Assembly (NCBI RefSeq): GCF_900119145.1
Contig: NZ_FPIY01000002.1
Span: forward strand, 441,579 to 505,578
Length of the DNA stretch: 64,000 bases
Source of the DNA: Cellulophaga fucicola
GTDB taxonomy: Bacteria; Bacteroidota; Bacteroidia; Flavobacteriales; Flavobacteriaceae
Reading direction: 5' to 3'
Shown: positions 45,505 through 52,931 of the stretch, piece after piece
How the letters are laid out: every line of letters starts with the position of its first letter
Position numbering within the stretch: position 1 is the first letter of the stretch
The notes under the pieces: model-generated
What the model saw: only the letters and a program-made list of their open reading frames with translations
The model's database searches: none
Told to the model about the DNA's origin: nothing
Translations under genes and position numbers: made by a program

Positions 45505-46647
45505 TTAAAATCTACTAATTGCTTCTTTTATTTTATCTTGAGTAACACATAACGAAAAGCGTATATAACCTTCTCCATTGCTACCAAAAATTGTTCCTGG
45601 CGTTATAAATACATTTTTGCTATACAATACTTCATCTATAAATTCTTCTGATGAAACACTACCCGTTGGCAGCTTTGCCCAAACAAACATACCTACTGCA
45701 TTTTTATCGTATGTACAATTTAATTTATCTGCTAATTGAAAAATTAAATCTCTACGACTAGCATATACTTTATTTAAGTCTGAGAACCAATCTTTACTAC
45801 TTTTTAAAGCTGCTATTGCTCCTTTTTGTATGCCATAAAACATACCAGAATCCATATTACTTTTTACTTTTAAGACTGCATCTAAATGCTCTTTATTTCC
45901 TAAAACCATACCTACACGCCAGCCAGCCATATTAAACGTCTTACTTAAAGAGTTTAACTCTAAAGCACAATCTTTGGCGCTCTCTATACTTAAAATACTT
46001 GTTGGTGCATTGTTTAAAACAAAACTATAAGGATTGTCATTTACCAATAGAATATTATTTTTTAAGGCAAATGCAACTAACTTTTGTAATTGTTCTTTAG
46101 TTGCCACAGCTCCTGTAGGCATATGCGGGTAACACACCCACATTATTTTTACTTTAGACAAATCTTGTTTTTCTAAAGCGTCTAAATCTGGAAACCAATT
46201 ATTCTCTGCAACCAAATCATAATACAAAGGTTCTGCACCAACTAAATTAGTTACAGATGTGTATGTTGGGTATCCCGGATTTGGAATTAATGCTGCATCA
46301 CCTACATTTAAAAAGGCCATACTAATATGTAAAATACCTTCTTTAGAGCCCATTAATGGTAAAATCTCGTTAGCTGGATCTACATTTACATTAAAGTTAG
46401 ACTTGTAAAAGGCAGCTATACTTTCTCTTAATTCTGGCAATCCTTGGTAACTCTGGTATTGGTGTGCACCAGCATCATCTACAGCATTTTTTATGGCATC
46501 TACAACAACTTTAGAAGGTGCTAAATCTGGACTTCCGATTCCCATATTAATAATAGGTCTTCCTTCTGCCACTAAACCACGTACCTCTCTAAGTTTTTTA
46601 GAAAAATAGTATTCTTGAATGTGTGCTAATCTATCTGCGGTTTTCAT
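45505..46647 (-). CDS. Pyridoxal-phosphate aminotransferase (aromatic operon)
   Basis: This fold-type I aminotransferase of 380 residues has the PLP-binding Lys in SLSKTFNMAGWRVG, the conserved NPGYPTY and the C-terminal Arg in YIRFSLC that binds the substrate carboxylate. By position between pheA and tyrA it most likely transaminates phenylpyruvate and 4-hydroxyphenylpyruvate. An aspartate or LL-diaminopimelate type activity cannot be excluded by sequence alone. The start overlaps the pheA stop by 4 bp. Confidence 0.9.
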   Translation of the reverse strand: MKTADRLAHIQEYYFSKKLREVRGLVAEGRPIINMGIGSPDLAPSKVVVDAIKNAVDDAGAHQYQSYQGLPELRESIAAFYKSNFNVNVDPANEILPLMGSKEGILHISMAFLNVGDAALIPNPGYPTYTSVTNLVGAEPLYYDLVAENNWFPDLDALEKQDLSKVKIMWVCYPHMPTGAVATKEQLQKLVAFALKNNILLVNDNPYSFVLNNAPTSILSIESAKDCALELNSLSKTFNMAGWRVGMVLGNKEHLDAVLKVKSNMDSGMFYGIQKGAIAALKSSKDWFSDLNKVYASRRDLIFQLADKLNCTYDKNAVGMFVWAKLPTGSVSSEEFIDEVLYSKNVFITPGTIFGSNGEGYIRFSLCVTQDKIKEAISRF

Positions 46648-47471
46648 TCTCTTCCGTTTTTGTATTCACCTAAAATCTTAAACTCTTCGGCCATTATTTC
46701 TAATAAAGCCTTTGCTTTTTTATAATCTTTATACTTTAAAAAAGTAACATCTACAAAGAACGAGTACTTCCAAGGCTGCTCTATAACTGGCAAGGATTGT
46801 ATTTTTGTTAAATTTAAATTACAATCGCTCATTACATTTAAAACAGCTGCTAAACTACCTCGTTTATGATCTAACACAAAACGTAGAGACGCCTTATTAA
46901 TTTCTTCTTCTGGCAGTTCTTTATTTTCTTTTTTAAGAATGATAAAACGTGTTGCATTATTAGATATCGTTTGTATCTCAGATGCTATAACCTCTAAACT
47001 ATACAGTTCAGAAGCAACTTTAGGCGCTATTGCTGCTATACCTGTTAAACTATTTTCTTCTATACGTTGAGCTGTTTCTGCTGTATCTACAGACTCAACC
47101 AACTTTATATGCGGATAAGCTTTTAAAAATTCTTTACACTGCAACAATGCCATTGGGTGTGAGTGTACTTCTTTTATATCCTCGATTTTTTGACCTTTTA
47201 AAGCCATTAAATGATGGTGAATGTTTAAATAATGCTCACCAATAATGTGTAGATCATTATTATAAACCAATGCATAATTAGGTATTATAGATCCTGCAAT
47301 AGAATTTTCTATAGCCATAACCGCCTTGTCTGCATAGCCCGTCATTAATTGATGAATTAGCTCATCAAAAGAAAGACACTCTACCAATTCTACCTCTTCA
47401 CTAAAAAACTCATTAGCTACTTGGTGGTGGTTAGAACCCTTTATACCCTGTATTGCTATTTTTAATGCCAT
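46644..47471 (-). CDS. pheA: Prephenate dehydratase with altered ACT regulatory domain
   Basis: PheA converts prephenate to phenylpyruvate. The catalytic TRF motif is at about residues 174-176 (NNATRFIIL) and AIENSIAGSI is near 54. The C-terminal ACT domain (about 193-270) keeps its fold pattern, but the Phe-binding signatures differ: GALV is GSLA and ESRP is QSLP (KIQSLP). Phe feedback inhibition may therefore be weak. I start at the ATG at 47471 rather than the GTG one codon before, giving 275 residues. It is the first structural gene behind the attenuator. Confidence 0.93.
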   Translation of the reverse strand: MALKIAIQGIKGSNHHQVANEFFSEEVELVECLSFDELIHQLMTGYADKAVMAIENSIAGSIIPNYALVYNNDLHIIGEHYLNIHHHLMALKGQKIEDIKEVHSHPMALLQCKEFLKAYPHIKLVESVDTAETAQRIEENSLTGIAAIAPKVASELYSLEVIASEIQTISNNATRFIILKKENKELPEEEINKASLRFVLDHKRGSLAAVLNVMSDCNLNLTKIQSLPVIEQPWKYSFFVDVTFLKYKDYKKAKALLEIMAEEFKILGEYKNGRE

Positions 47472-47510
47472 CACTTTTTTATCTACTTAAACTTCACTTT
47501 TTTGCATAAA

Positions 47511-47537
47511 AAAAGTCCCGTTATGTACGGGACTTTT
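47511..47537 (-). terminator. Attenuator terminator of the pheA operon
   Basis: AAAAGTCCCGT (minus strand, 47537-47527) pairs with ACGGGACTTTT (47521-47511), an 11-bp perfect stem with a 5-nt loop. The U-run of the stem end continues to seven T in a row. It lies 40 bp upstream of pheA and 24 bp after the leader peptide stop, so it can only affect transcription into pheA. Confidence 0.9.
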
Positions 47538-47575
47538 ATTTATATCTATATTTAAAATATACTACAACAGTCCCG
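47528..47575 (-). promoter_or_regulatory. Antiterminator pairing of the pheA attenuator
   Basis: The transcript contains CGGGACT twice: in the leader peptide coding region (47575-47569) and in the terminator 3' arm (47520-47514). The terminator 5' arm AGTCCCG (47534-47528) can pair with either. Pairing with the upstream copy blocks the terminator. The upstream copy is inside codons 20-22 of the leader, so a ribosome that reaches the stop codon covers it. Confidence 0.82.
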
Positions 47576-47633
47576 CACCTCTCTTAAAAAAGAAGTAAAA
47601 ATAAAAACCGTTCCAGAAATATCTTGTGTTCAT
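47562..47633 (-). CDS. Phe/Tyr-rich leader peptide of the aromatic operon
   Basis: This is a 23-codon reading frame with ATG at 47633 and TAG at 47564-47562. Residues 5-16 read YFWNGFYFYFFF; in all there are six Phe, three Tyr and one Trp. The end (KRGAGLL) overlaps the antiterminator arm. Too short for a function of its own, it fits a leader peptide whose translation measures charged tRNA-Phe. Upstream it is AT-rich with a weak promoter candidate (TAAAATTTG near 47680). No name has been given to it as far as I know. Confidence 0.85.
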   Translation of the reverse strand: MNTRYFWNGFYFYFFFKRGAGLL

Positions 47634-47867
47634 TATTCGTGTAATATATGGCTAAGGTAATTATTAAATTTAAAAAACAAATTTTATTATTCTTTTTTTT
47701 AGCACATCTAACATTATTTAATACTACTGTTATTTTTTTAACATAAAATTAAGATATCGATTTTCACAAACGTTAATATTATGTTAATAACAATTACGCT
47801 TAACCCTTAAAAAAGGAATACAATTCCTATTCCTTTTAAAAACAAAATTCACTTATTTACGTTATTT
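47634..47867. other. AT-rich intergenic region between the pheA leader and gldA
   Basis: The stretch between pheA and gldA (47472-47885) holds the attenuator, then about 170 bp of AT-rich DNA with no further coding potential, then an inverted repeat (47811-47837) and the gldA promoter. The pheA promoter must lie here, but no exact TAnnTTTG match was seen on the minus strand. Confidence 0.6.
47811..47837. repeat. Inverted repeat upstream of gldA
   Basis: AAAAGGAATA (47811-47820) and TATTCCTTTT (47828-47837) are exact reverse complements. A second ATTCC inside the loop (47823-47827) can pair with the same GGAAT, so two hairpins compete. It lies 26 bp before the gldA -7 box. Confidence 0.6.
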
Positions 47868-47870
47868 TTG
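47863..47870 (+). promoter_or_regulatory. gldA promoter, -7 element
   Basis: TATTTTTG matches TAnnTTTG exactly. A TTG at 47868 lies inside it, so translation more likely begins at the ATG at 47886. Confidence 0.58.
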
Positions 47871-47885
47871 ATAAAAAATATAGGT

Positions 47886-48776
47886 ATGTCTATTTCTGTA
47901 CAAAACATCAGCAAAACATTTGGGAACCAAAAAGCATTAGATAATGTTACTTTCTCTATTAATAAAGGAGAAATTGTTGGCTTTTTAGGTCCTAACGGAG
48001 CAGGTAAGTCTACACTTATGAAAATACTTACTACCTACATTTTAGCAGACAGTGGAGATGCACAAGTAAATGACTATAGTGTAGCAGATAAAATTAATGT
48101 ACAAAAAAGCATTGGGTACTTACCAGAACACAATCCGCTTTATTTAGATATGTATGTAAAAGAGTACTTAGCTTTTAACGCAAATGTATATAAGGTATCT
48201 AAAGCAAGAATTGCTGAAGTTATAGAACAAACTGGTTTAACTCCTGAAGCACACAAGAAGATAGATCAACTATCTAAAGGATATAGACAGCGTGTTGGCT
48301 TAGCTGCAGCTTTGTTACACAATCCTGAGGTATTAATACTAGATGAACCAACTACTGGTTTAGATCCTAACCAACTATTAGAAATACGTAAACTTATTAA
48401 AGAAATTGGTAAAGAAAAAACCATTTTACTATCTACACATATTATGAAAGAAGTAGAAGCAGTTTGCGACCGTGTGGTAATTATTAATAAAGGTGTTATT
48501 GTTGCTGATAAAAAATTAAACGAACTTAGAGACTCAACTGAGCAAATTATAGAAGTAGAATTTGATTATAGAGTTGAAGAGCAATTACTAAACAGGTTGC
48601 CAAATGTAGTTACTGTTAAAAATACTGCTGGTTTTGTTTACGAAATTACATTTGATACTGATGTAGATATGCGCCCTGCTGTTTTTGATTTTGCACACGA
48701 CAACCAATTAAAAACATTACAACTTAGTCGTAAAAACAAAAACTTAGAAAGTTTATTTACAGAAATTACAAACTAA
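47886..48776 (+). CDS. gldA: Gliding motility ABC transporter ATP-binding protein GldA
   Basis: This ABC ATPase of 296 residues has Walker A GPNGAGKST, signature LSKGYRQRVGLA, Walker B VLILDEPTTGLDPNQL and switch LLSTHIMKE. GldA works with GldF and GldG in gliding flavobacteria; those partners are not next to it here, as usual for this family. The match to GldA rather than a generic ABC protein rests on the whole-length pattern (MSISVQNISKTFGNQKALDN and the C-terminal part). I use the ATG at 47886. The end overlaps the convergent serine hydrolase by 11 bp. Confidence 0.88.
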   Translation: MSISVQNISKTFGNQKALDNVTFSINKGEIVGFLGPNGAGKSTLMKILTTYILADSGDAQVNDYSVADKINVQKSIGYLPEHNPLYLDMYVKEYLAFNANVYKVSKARIAEVIEQTGLTPEAHKKIDQLSKGYRQRVGLAAALLHNPEVLILDEPTTGLDPNQLLEIRKLIKEIGKEKTILLSTHIMKEVEAVCDRVVIINKGVIVADKKLNELRDSTEQIIEVEFDYRVEEQLLNRLPNVVTVKNTAGFVYEITFDTDVDMRPAVFDFAHDNQLKTLQLSRKNKNLESLFTEITN

Positions 48777-49854
48777 GCTCTTTAGATTTTTCTACAAACT
48801 CCAGTACAACCTCATCTAACACATCTTGTATATTAGGGTTAGTACAATTGGTTAGTATGCTTATTACTAAACCTTGCTTAGGATACACAAAAAAGTTTGA
48901 GTAACCACCTACGCCATTACCAATATGGCCATAATACGCATTACCTTTTTTATCCGTACTTACTTGCCAACCCAAACCGTAGTATGTAGACTCGCCTATT
49001 ATTTTTTCAGCAGTTAAAAATTGTTGTTGCGTAGCTTCTTGTAAAAAACCACCTTTTAAATATGCGTTTCCTAATTTAACAATATCTGTTGCTGTTGATA
49101 AAAAACCACCACCAGCAAGCTTGTAGTAATTATTAACCTCCATTGCTTTTCTAAAATCGGATCTTCTTTTAGAATAAAACTCAGTAATGTACGGAATCGG
49201 TTTTCCTTTTACCTCAGCATATGTATTTTGCATTTGTAAAGGATCTAAAACTCTTTTTTGCACATACTCTTCAAACGGAATATCACTAGCCTCTTGCATT
49301 GCTAATGACAATAAAACCCAATCATAACTATTGTAATGGTAATTTATCCCTGGCTTAAAAAGCAAATCATCATCCTTAAAAATAGTGATACTCTCTTTAA
49401 TGGCATATGGTACATTTAAACCATACTCTTTACCTCTGTACCCACGTATACCTGCGGTATGACTAGCCAATTGCCTAATTGTAAAGTCGCACTCTTTTTT
49501 AGGGTAATAAGGAACATAGGTATAAAAAGATTCCTCTAAATCTATAATACCCTCTTGTACCATTAAAGCTAAAGCAGTTGCTGCAATGGGTTTAGAGACA
49601 CTTGCGATTCTAAAAACTGAAGTATTAGGGTTAATTTGTGTTTTCTTTTCTATATTAGAAAACCCATACCCTTTATTAAAAATAGCTTTATCGTCTTGTG
49701 TTACTGTAATAGCAATACCTGGAACTTTGGTATTACTGATTAAAGACTGTAATAAATTATCAATTTTATTATAACTTGTATATTGAGAAGATTCTTTTGG
49801 TTTAGAACCACCAATTCTGTTAGAAAAATAAGAAAAGAATCTTTTAAAACCCAA
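48766..49854 (-). CDS. Serine hydrolase of the beta-lactamase/PBP4* family
   Basis: This 362-residue class C beta-lactamase-like protein has the nucleophile motif SVSK (Ser85, Lys88), a Tyr element YNS (in YHYNSYDW, where related proteins have YSN) and GHIGNG in place of KTG. Such proteins include DD-peptidases and esterases; I cannot choose. There is no signal peptide in this reading. The start is uncertain: TTG at 49854 is the only usual codon after an in-frame stop. It follows the DUF2807 gene by 19 bp. Confidence 0.82.
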   Translation of the reverse strand: MGFKRFFSYFSNRIGGSKPKESSQYTSYNKIDNLLQSLISNTKVPGIAITVTQDDKAIFNKGYGFSNIEKKTQINPNTSVFRIASVSKPIAATALALMVQEGIIDLEESFYTYVPYYPKKECDFTIRQLASHTAGIRGYRGKEYGLNVPYAIKESITIFKDDDLLFKPGINYHYNSYDWVLLSLAMQEASDIPFEEYVQKRVLDPLQMQNTYAEVKGKPIPYITEFYSKRRSDFRKAMEVNNYYKLAGGGFLSTATDIVKLGNAYLKGGFLQEATQQQFLTAEKIIGESTYYGLGWQVSTDKKGNAYYGHIGNGVGGYSNFFVYPKQGLVISILTNCTNPNIQDVLDEVVLEFVEKSKELSL

Positions 49855-49873
49855 TGTTAAGTAGTTTTAGTTA

Positions 49874-50680
49874 TTACTCTTTAAATATAAGCTTTCCTTT
49901 GTAAAGTACTTCTACATCTACAACAGCTGGCTTATTATAGCTAATAACATCACCAACACCTTTAATTGTACCAGAAATACTTTCTTGAGGGTTTACTAAC
50001 ATATCATTAGAGCTTCTATGGTTTACACTTACATTTTTAGCTATTAAATTTTCTGCATTTAATCTAGAGTCACCCGCAGCAAAAACTACATTTAAACTTT
50101 CGGCCGTTCCTTTTAATTGAAAATACGCCGCACCGTTAGAAACTATAGAAACTTTAGTTCCAGAAAGTTCTAAATTAAAAGATCCTGTTGTAAAGTCGGC
50201 CTCTGGATTTCCAAAATCTTCAGATAAAAGAGATAAATTAGAATAGCTTAAAACTCCATCACTAGTAATACCCAAACCAGTACTACTACGTATAGATGTT
50301 ATATTTGGTGCAGTTACATAAAAGGTAGTTAAACCATAGTCTCTAGTAAAATTACATCCGTTAGTGTTGGTTAGTAAAAGTCTACCATCTACAACCTCTG
50401 CGTTAATATCGTTACGTAAATATTCTCCTGTTTCTACTTCTACCTTCTGTATTGGTCCCTCTTTTAAAACAAGTGCACTATTTTCAAAAACTGTAATGGC
50501 AGTAAATTCATCAACTATAATTTCTTCTTTTATTATATCTCCTGCATTCTGAAAACAATCAGATACATTTTCACTATTACAACCATACATTAAAACAAGT
50601 GTTAAAGTGTATAGTATAATAGATTTACCCGTAATTTGTAATCCTATATTTTTAATCGATTTTCTTGTAATCATCTTCAT
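49874..50680 (-). CDS. DUF2807 (head GIN domain) lipoprotein
   Basis: This exported protein of 268 residues has a beta-helix-like DUF2807 domain. An N-terminal hydrophobic stretch ends LVLMYGC, a plausible lipobox. The domain is shown by EIIVDEFTAITVFENSALVL and the repeated turn pattern with SIRSSTGLGITSDG. The function of this family is unknown; it is often found in envelope operons of Bacteroidota. I prefer the ATG at 50680, since the start at 50707 would overlap the upstream gene. It lies 4 bp after the PagL-like gene. Confidence 0.8.
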   Translation of the reverse strand: MKMITRKSIKNIGLQITGKSIILYTLTLVLMYGCNSENVSDCFQNAGDIIKEEIIVDEFTAITVFENSALVLKEGPIQKVEVETGEYLRNDINAEVVDGRLLLTNTNGCNFTRDYGLTTFYVTAPNITSIRSSTGLGITSDGVLSYSNLSLLSEDFGNPEADFTTGSFNLELSGTKVSIVSNGAAYFQLKGTAESLNVVFAAGDSRLNAENLIAKNVSVNHRSSNDMLVNPQESISGTIKGVGDVISYNKPAVVDVEVLYKGKLIFKE

Positions 50681-50684
50681 ATTT

Positions 50685-51773
50685 TTAAAAATGGATTCCA
50701 ACTCCAAATTCTACGGCTTCTGCTTTAGCTGCATGAGCCTTTAAGGTAACAGCACCAAAAACTTTATCACCAAAATAACGCTTCAACCCTATTCTGTTAT
50801 ACATTCTCCCTTCAAAATCAAACGGATAATATACATAATATCCTAACTGAGCTACCACAGACATTTGGTTTATATACAACTCGTGACCTACAAAAACACC
50901 TACACGTTTATAATCGTCATTAGGATCTACATTTTTCTCTGGAAAAGCAATTGAATTGTACACAATTAACTCTTTTAAAAACTTAGAAAAGAAAACATCT
51001 GCTCCTAACTGAAAACCACTTTTTCTACCTATTCTCTTATCTGCATAAGCAGATAAAATATAAAATGGAGATTGTCCTAATCCAATAACATCACTTTCAT
51101 TAATACCTCCTCTAAAGGCAACATTAAAATGTATAGGCTGTTTGTAATTGGTAGTATCGTTAACCGTAGTATACTTTATTTTTTTACCTCCGTCTAAATC
51201 GTACGTTAGTCCTGCATTTAGTGCAATGGTATTTGTAGATGTATTTGGTGCTTTAAAGTTTGCATTAGAATAATGAATTAATGTTAGTCCGGCTTTAAAA
51301 CCTAAACCCTTATAAATATTCTCTTTCTGATAATTAACCATTAGGTACGTAGAACTTAAAATATCAGAACCATAAGCATTATTTCTAAAGTTAGTTACCT
51401 TATCATACGGGTTGGTTGTATATGCCAAACCCTGACCAACTCTAAGCTGTACATTGCGTTTAAAAAAATAGAAGTTATAATGCGCATATGCACCATAGTT
51501 TTTACCCAAGGTACTATTATTCATATCTTGGTAAATAAACGAATATCCTAAATCTGGATAGTTATAAAGTTGTTGCCAAGCTTCATCTCCAAACGTTTTT
51601 TTATTATAGCTTAAAATTAAACCTGCAGGATGCGCGGCTATTAAATGAGAAATACTGTTATTATGTAGTGCTATAGAACCATAAAACTGATTAGCATCTA
51701 TAACTATTTTACTCTTCTGCTGCGCAAAACAACCAACAGAAAACAGGGAAATAAAAAGGATTCTTATATTCAT
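50685..51773 (-). CDS. PagL-like lipid A deacylase (acyloxyacyl hydrolase family)
   Basis: This outer-membrane protein of 362 residues has a signal peptide (1-18, ending VGCFAQ). The region LTLIHYSNANFK carries the His-Tyr-Ser-Asn signature in which PagL uses His and Ser for 3-O-deacylation of lipid A. The protein is longer than PagL of Pseudomonas (about 170) and the remainder is beta-rich barrel sequence, ending VEFGVGIHF. Lipid A remodelling is therefore likely, not proven. I start at the ATG at 51773 because a start at 51791 adds residues before the signal peptide. Confidence 0.78.
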   Translation of the reverse strand: MNIRILFISLFSVGCFAQQKSKIVIDANQFYGSIALHNNSISHLIAAHPAGLILSYNKKTFGDEAWQQLYNYPDLGYSFIYQDMNNSTLGKNYGAYAHYNFYFFKRNVQLRVGQGLAYTTNPYDKVTNFRNNAYGSDILSSTYLMVNYQKENIYKGLGFKAGLTLIHYSNANFKAPNTSTNTIALNAGLTYDLDGGKKIKYTTVNDTTNYKQPIHFNVAFRGGINESDVIGLGQSPFYILSAYADKRIGRKSGFQLGADVFFSKFLKELIVYNSIAFPEKNVDPNDDYKRVGVFVGHELYINQMSVVAQLGYYVYYPFDFEGRMYNRIGLKRYFGDKVFGAVTLKAHAAKAEAVEFGVGIHF

Positions 51774-51790
51774 CGCGTGCAAAAATAGCA

Positions 51791-51855
51791 ATTTTAGACC
51801 TATGCCTAATATTTATAGGCTAATACTTACAAAAATAAAAACACAGGTCTAAAAT
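51791..51855. repeat. Nested inverted repeats between metF and the PagL-like gene
   Basis: ATTTTAGACCT (51791-51801) and AGGTCTAAAAT (51845-51855) are exact reverse complements enclosing a smaller GCCTA/TAGGC hairpin (51804-51820). The structure begins 2 bp after the metF stop. It is probably a terminator or a processing site separating the two units. Confidence 0.6.
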
Positions 51856-51857
51856 CA

Positions 51858-52811
51858 TTAAAAAAGCTGACTTGCAATAGCCTTAACATTATCAGACTTA
51901 CCCATAGAATAGTAATGCAAAACAGGAACACCAGCCGCTTTTAATTCTTTAGATTGTTGCACAGCCCAATCTATACCAACCTGTCTAACAGATTTATTAT
52001 CCTTACAATCTTCTACTGCATCTACTAAATCTTGTGGTAGATCTATTTTAAAAACCTGGGGCAATAATTGCAAATGTCTTTTTACTGCAATTGGCTTTAT
52101 ACCCGGAATAATTGGCACATTAATTCCAAAATCTTTTGCCGCTTTTACAAAAGAGAAGTACTTTTCATTATCAAAAAACATTTGTGTAACCACATAATCT
52201 GCACCAGCATCTACCTTTTGTTTTAAACGTTTTAAATCTGTTAGTAAAGAAGGAGCCTCTATATGTTTCTCTGGGTAACCAGCAACACCAATACAGAAAT
52301 CGGCACAATTATCTGTCTCAATAACCTCGTGTAAATAAGAACCACAATTTAGTTTCTGTATCTGGTCTACCAAACTCACAGCATATTGGTGTCCGCCTTT
52401 TGTAGGCTCAAAATACTGTTCCTCTCGCATAGCATCACCACGTAGTGCCATTACATTATCAATACCTAAATAGTGACAATCTACTAACAAATATTCTGTT
52501 TCTTCTCTTGTAAAACCACCACATAAAACATGCGGAACCGTATCTACATCATATTTATGTTTTATAGACGCACAAATACCAACCGTTCCTGGTCGCATAC
52601 GTGTTAACTTCTTATCTAATAAACCATCTCTATCTATATAAATATATTCTTCTCTAGACGTAGTAACATCTATAAAAGGTGGCTTAAATTCCATTAGCGG
52701 ATCTATGTTTCCGTACAATTCCTGAATATTTCTACCCTTAACAGGCGGTATAATCTCAAAAGAAAATAAGGTCTTCCCTTTTGCGTTTTTAATATGGTCG
52801 GTTACTTTCAT
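51858..52811 (-). CDS. metF: 5,10-methylenetetrahydrofolate reductase
   Basis: MetF reduces methylene-THF to methyl-THF, the methyl donor for MetH. The TIM-barrel FAD enzyme shows FSFEIIPPVKG near the start, NVMALRGD, GVAGYPEKHIEAPS and ADYVVTQMFFDNEKYFSFV. Length 317 is typical. It lies 120 bp after the larger metH part, with a structured element in between, and is likely co-transcribed under the SAM riboswitch. Confidence 0.96.
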   Translation of the reverse strand: MKVTDHIKNAKGKTLFSFEIIPPVKGRNIQELYGNIDPLMEFKPPFIDVTTSREEYIYIDRDGLLDKKLTRMRPGTVGICASIKHKYDVDTVPHVLCGGFTREETEYLLVDCHYLGIDNVMALRGDAMREEQYFEPTKGGHQYAVSLVDQIQKLNCGSYLHEVIETDNCADFCIGVAGYPEKHIEAPSLLTDLKRLKQKVDAGADYVVTQMFFDNEKYFSFVKAAKDFGINVPIIPGIKPIAVKRHLQLLPQVFKIDLPQDLVDAVEDCKDNKSVRQVGIDWAVQQSKELKAAGVPVLHYYSMGKSDNVKAIASQLF

Positions 52812-52834
52812 CTCTTTACTTTATTTCTTTATTG

Positions 52835-52919
52835 GCGTTCCTACGGTCGGGCTTTCGGTAGTCGCTTTTTATAGGTAAAAACTATAAAAGAGCTTCAACA
52901 ATACCTTAATCCCTAACGC
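52835..52919 (-). ncRNA. Structured repeat-like element between metH and metF
   Basis: Read on the minus strand, GCGTT (52919-52915) pairs with AACGC (52839-52835) at the ends, and CTTTTATAG pairs with CTATAAAAAG (one bulge) inside. Conserved-looking boxes are AGGGATTAAGG and GCGACTACCGAAAGCCCGAC. I recall similar elements scattered between genes of many flavobacteria; whether this corresponds to a named RNA family such as Flavo-1 I cannot tell. It is more GC-rich than its surroundings. Confidence 0.55.
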
Positions 52920-52931
52920 AGCAACATAACA

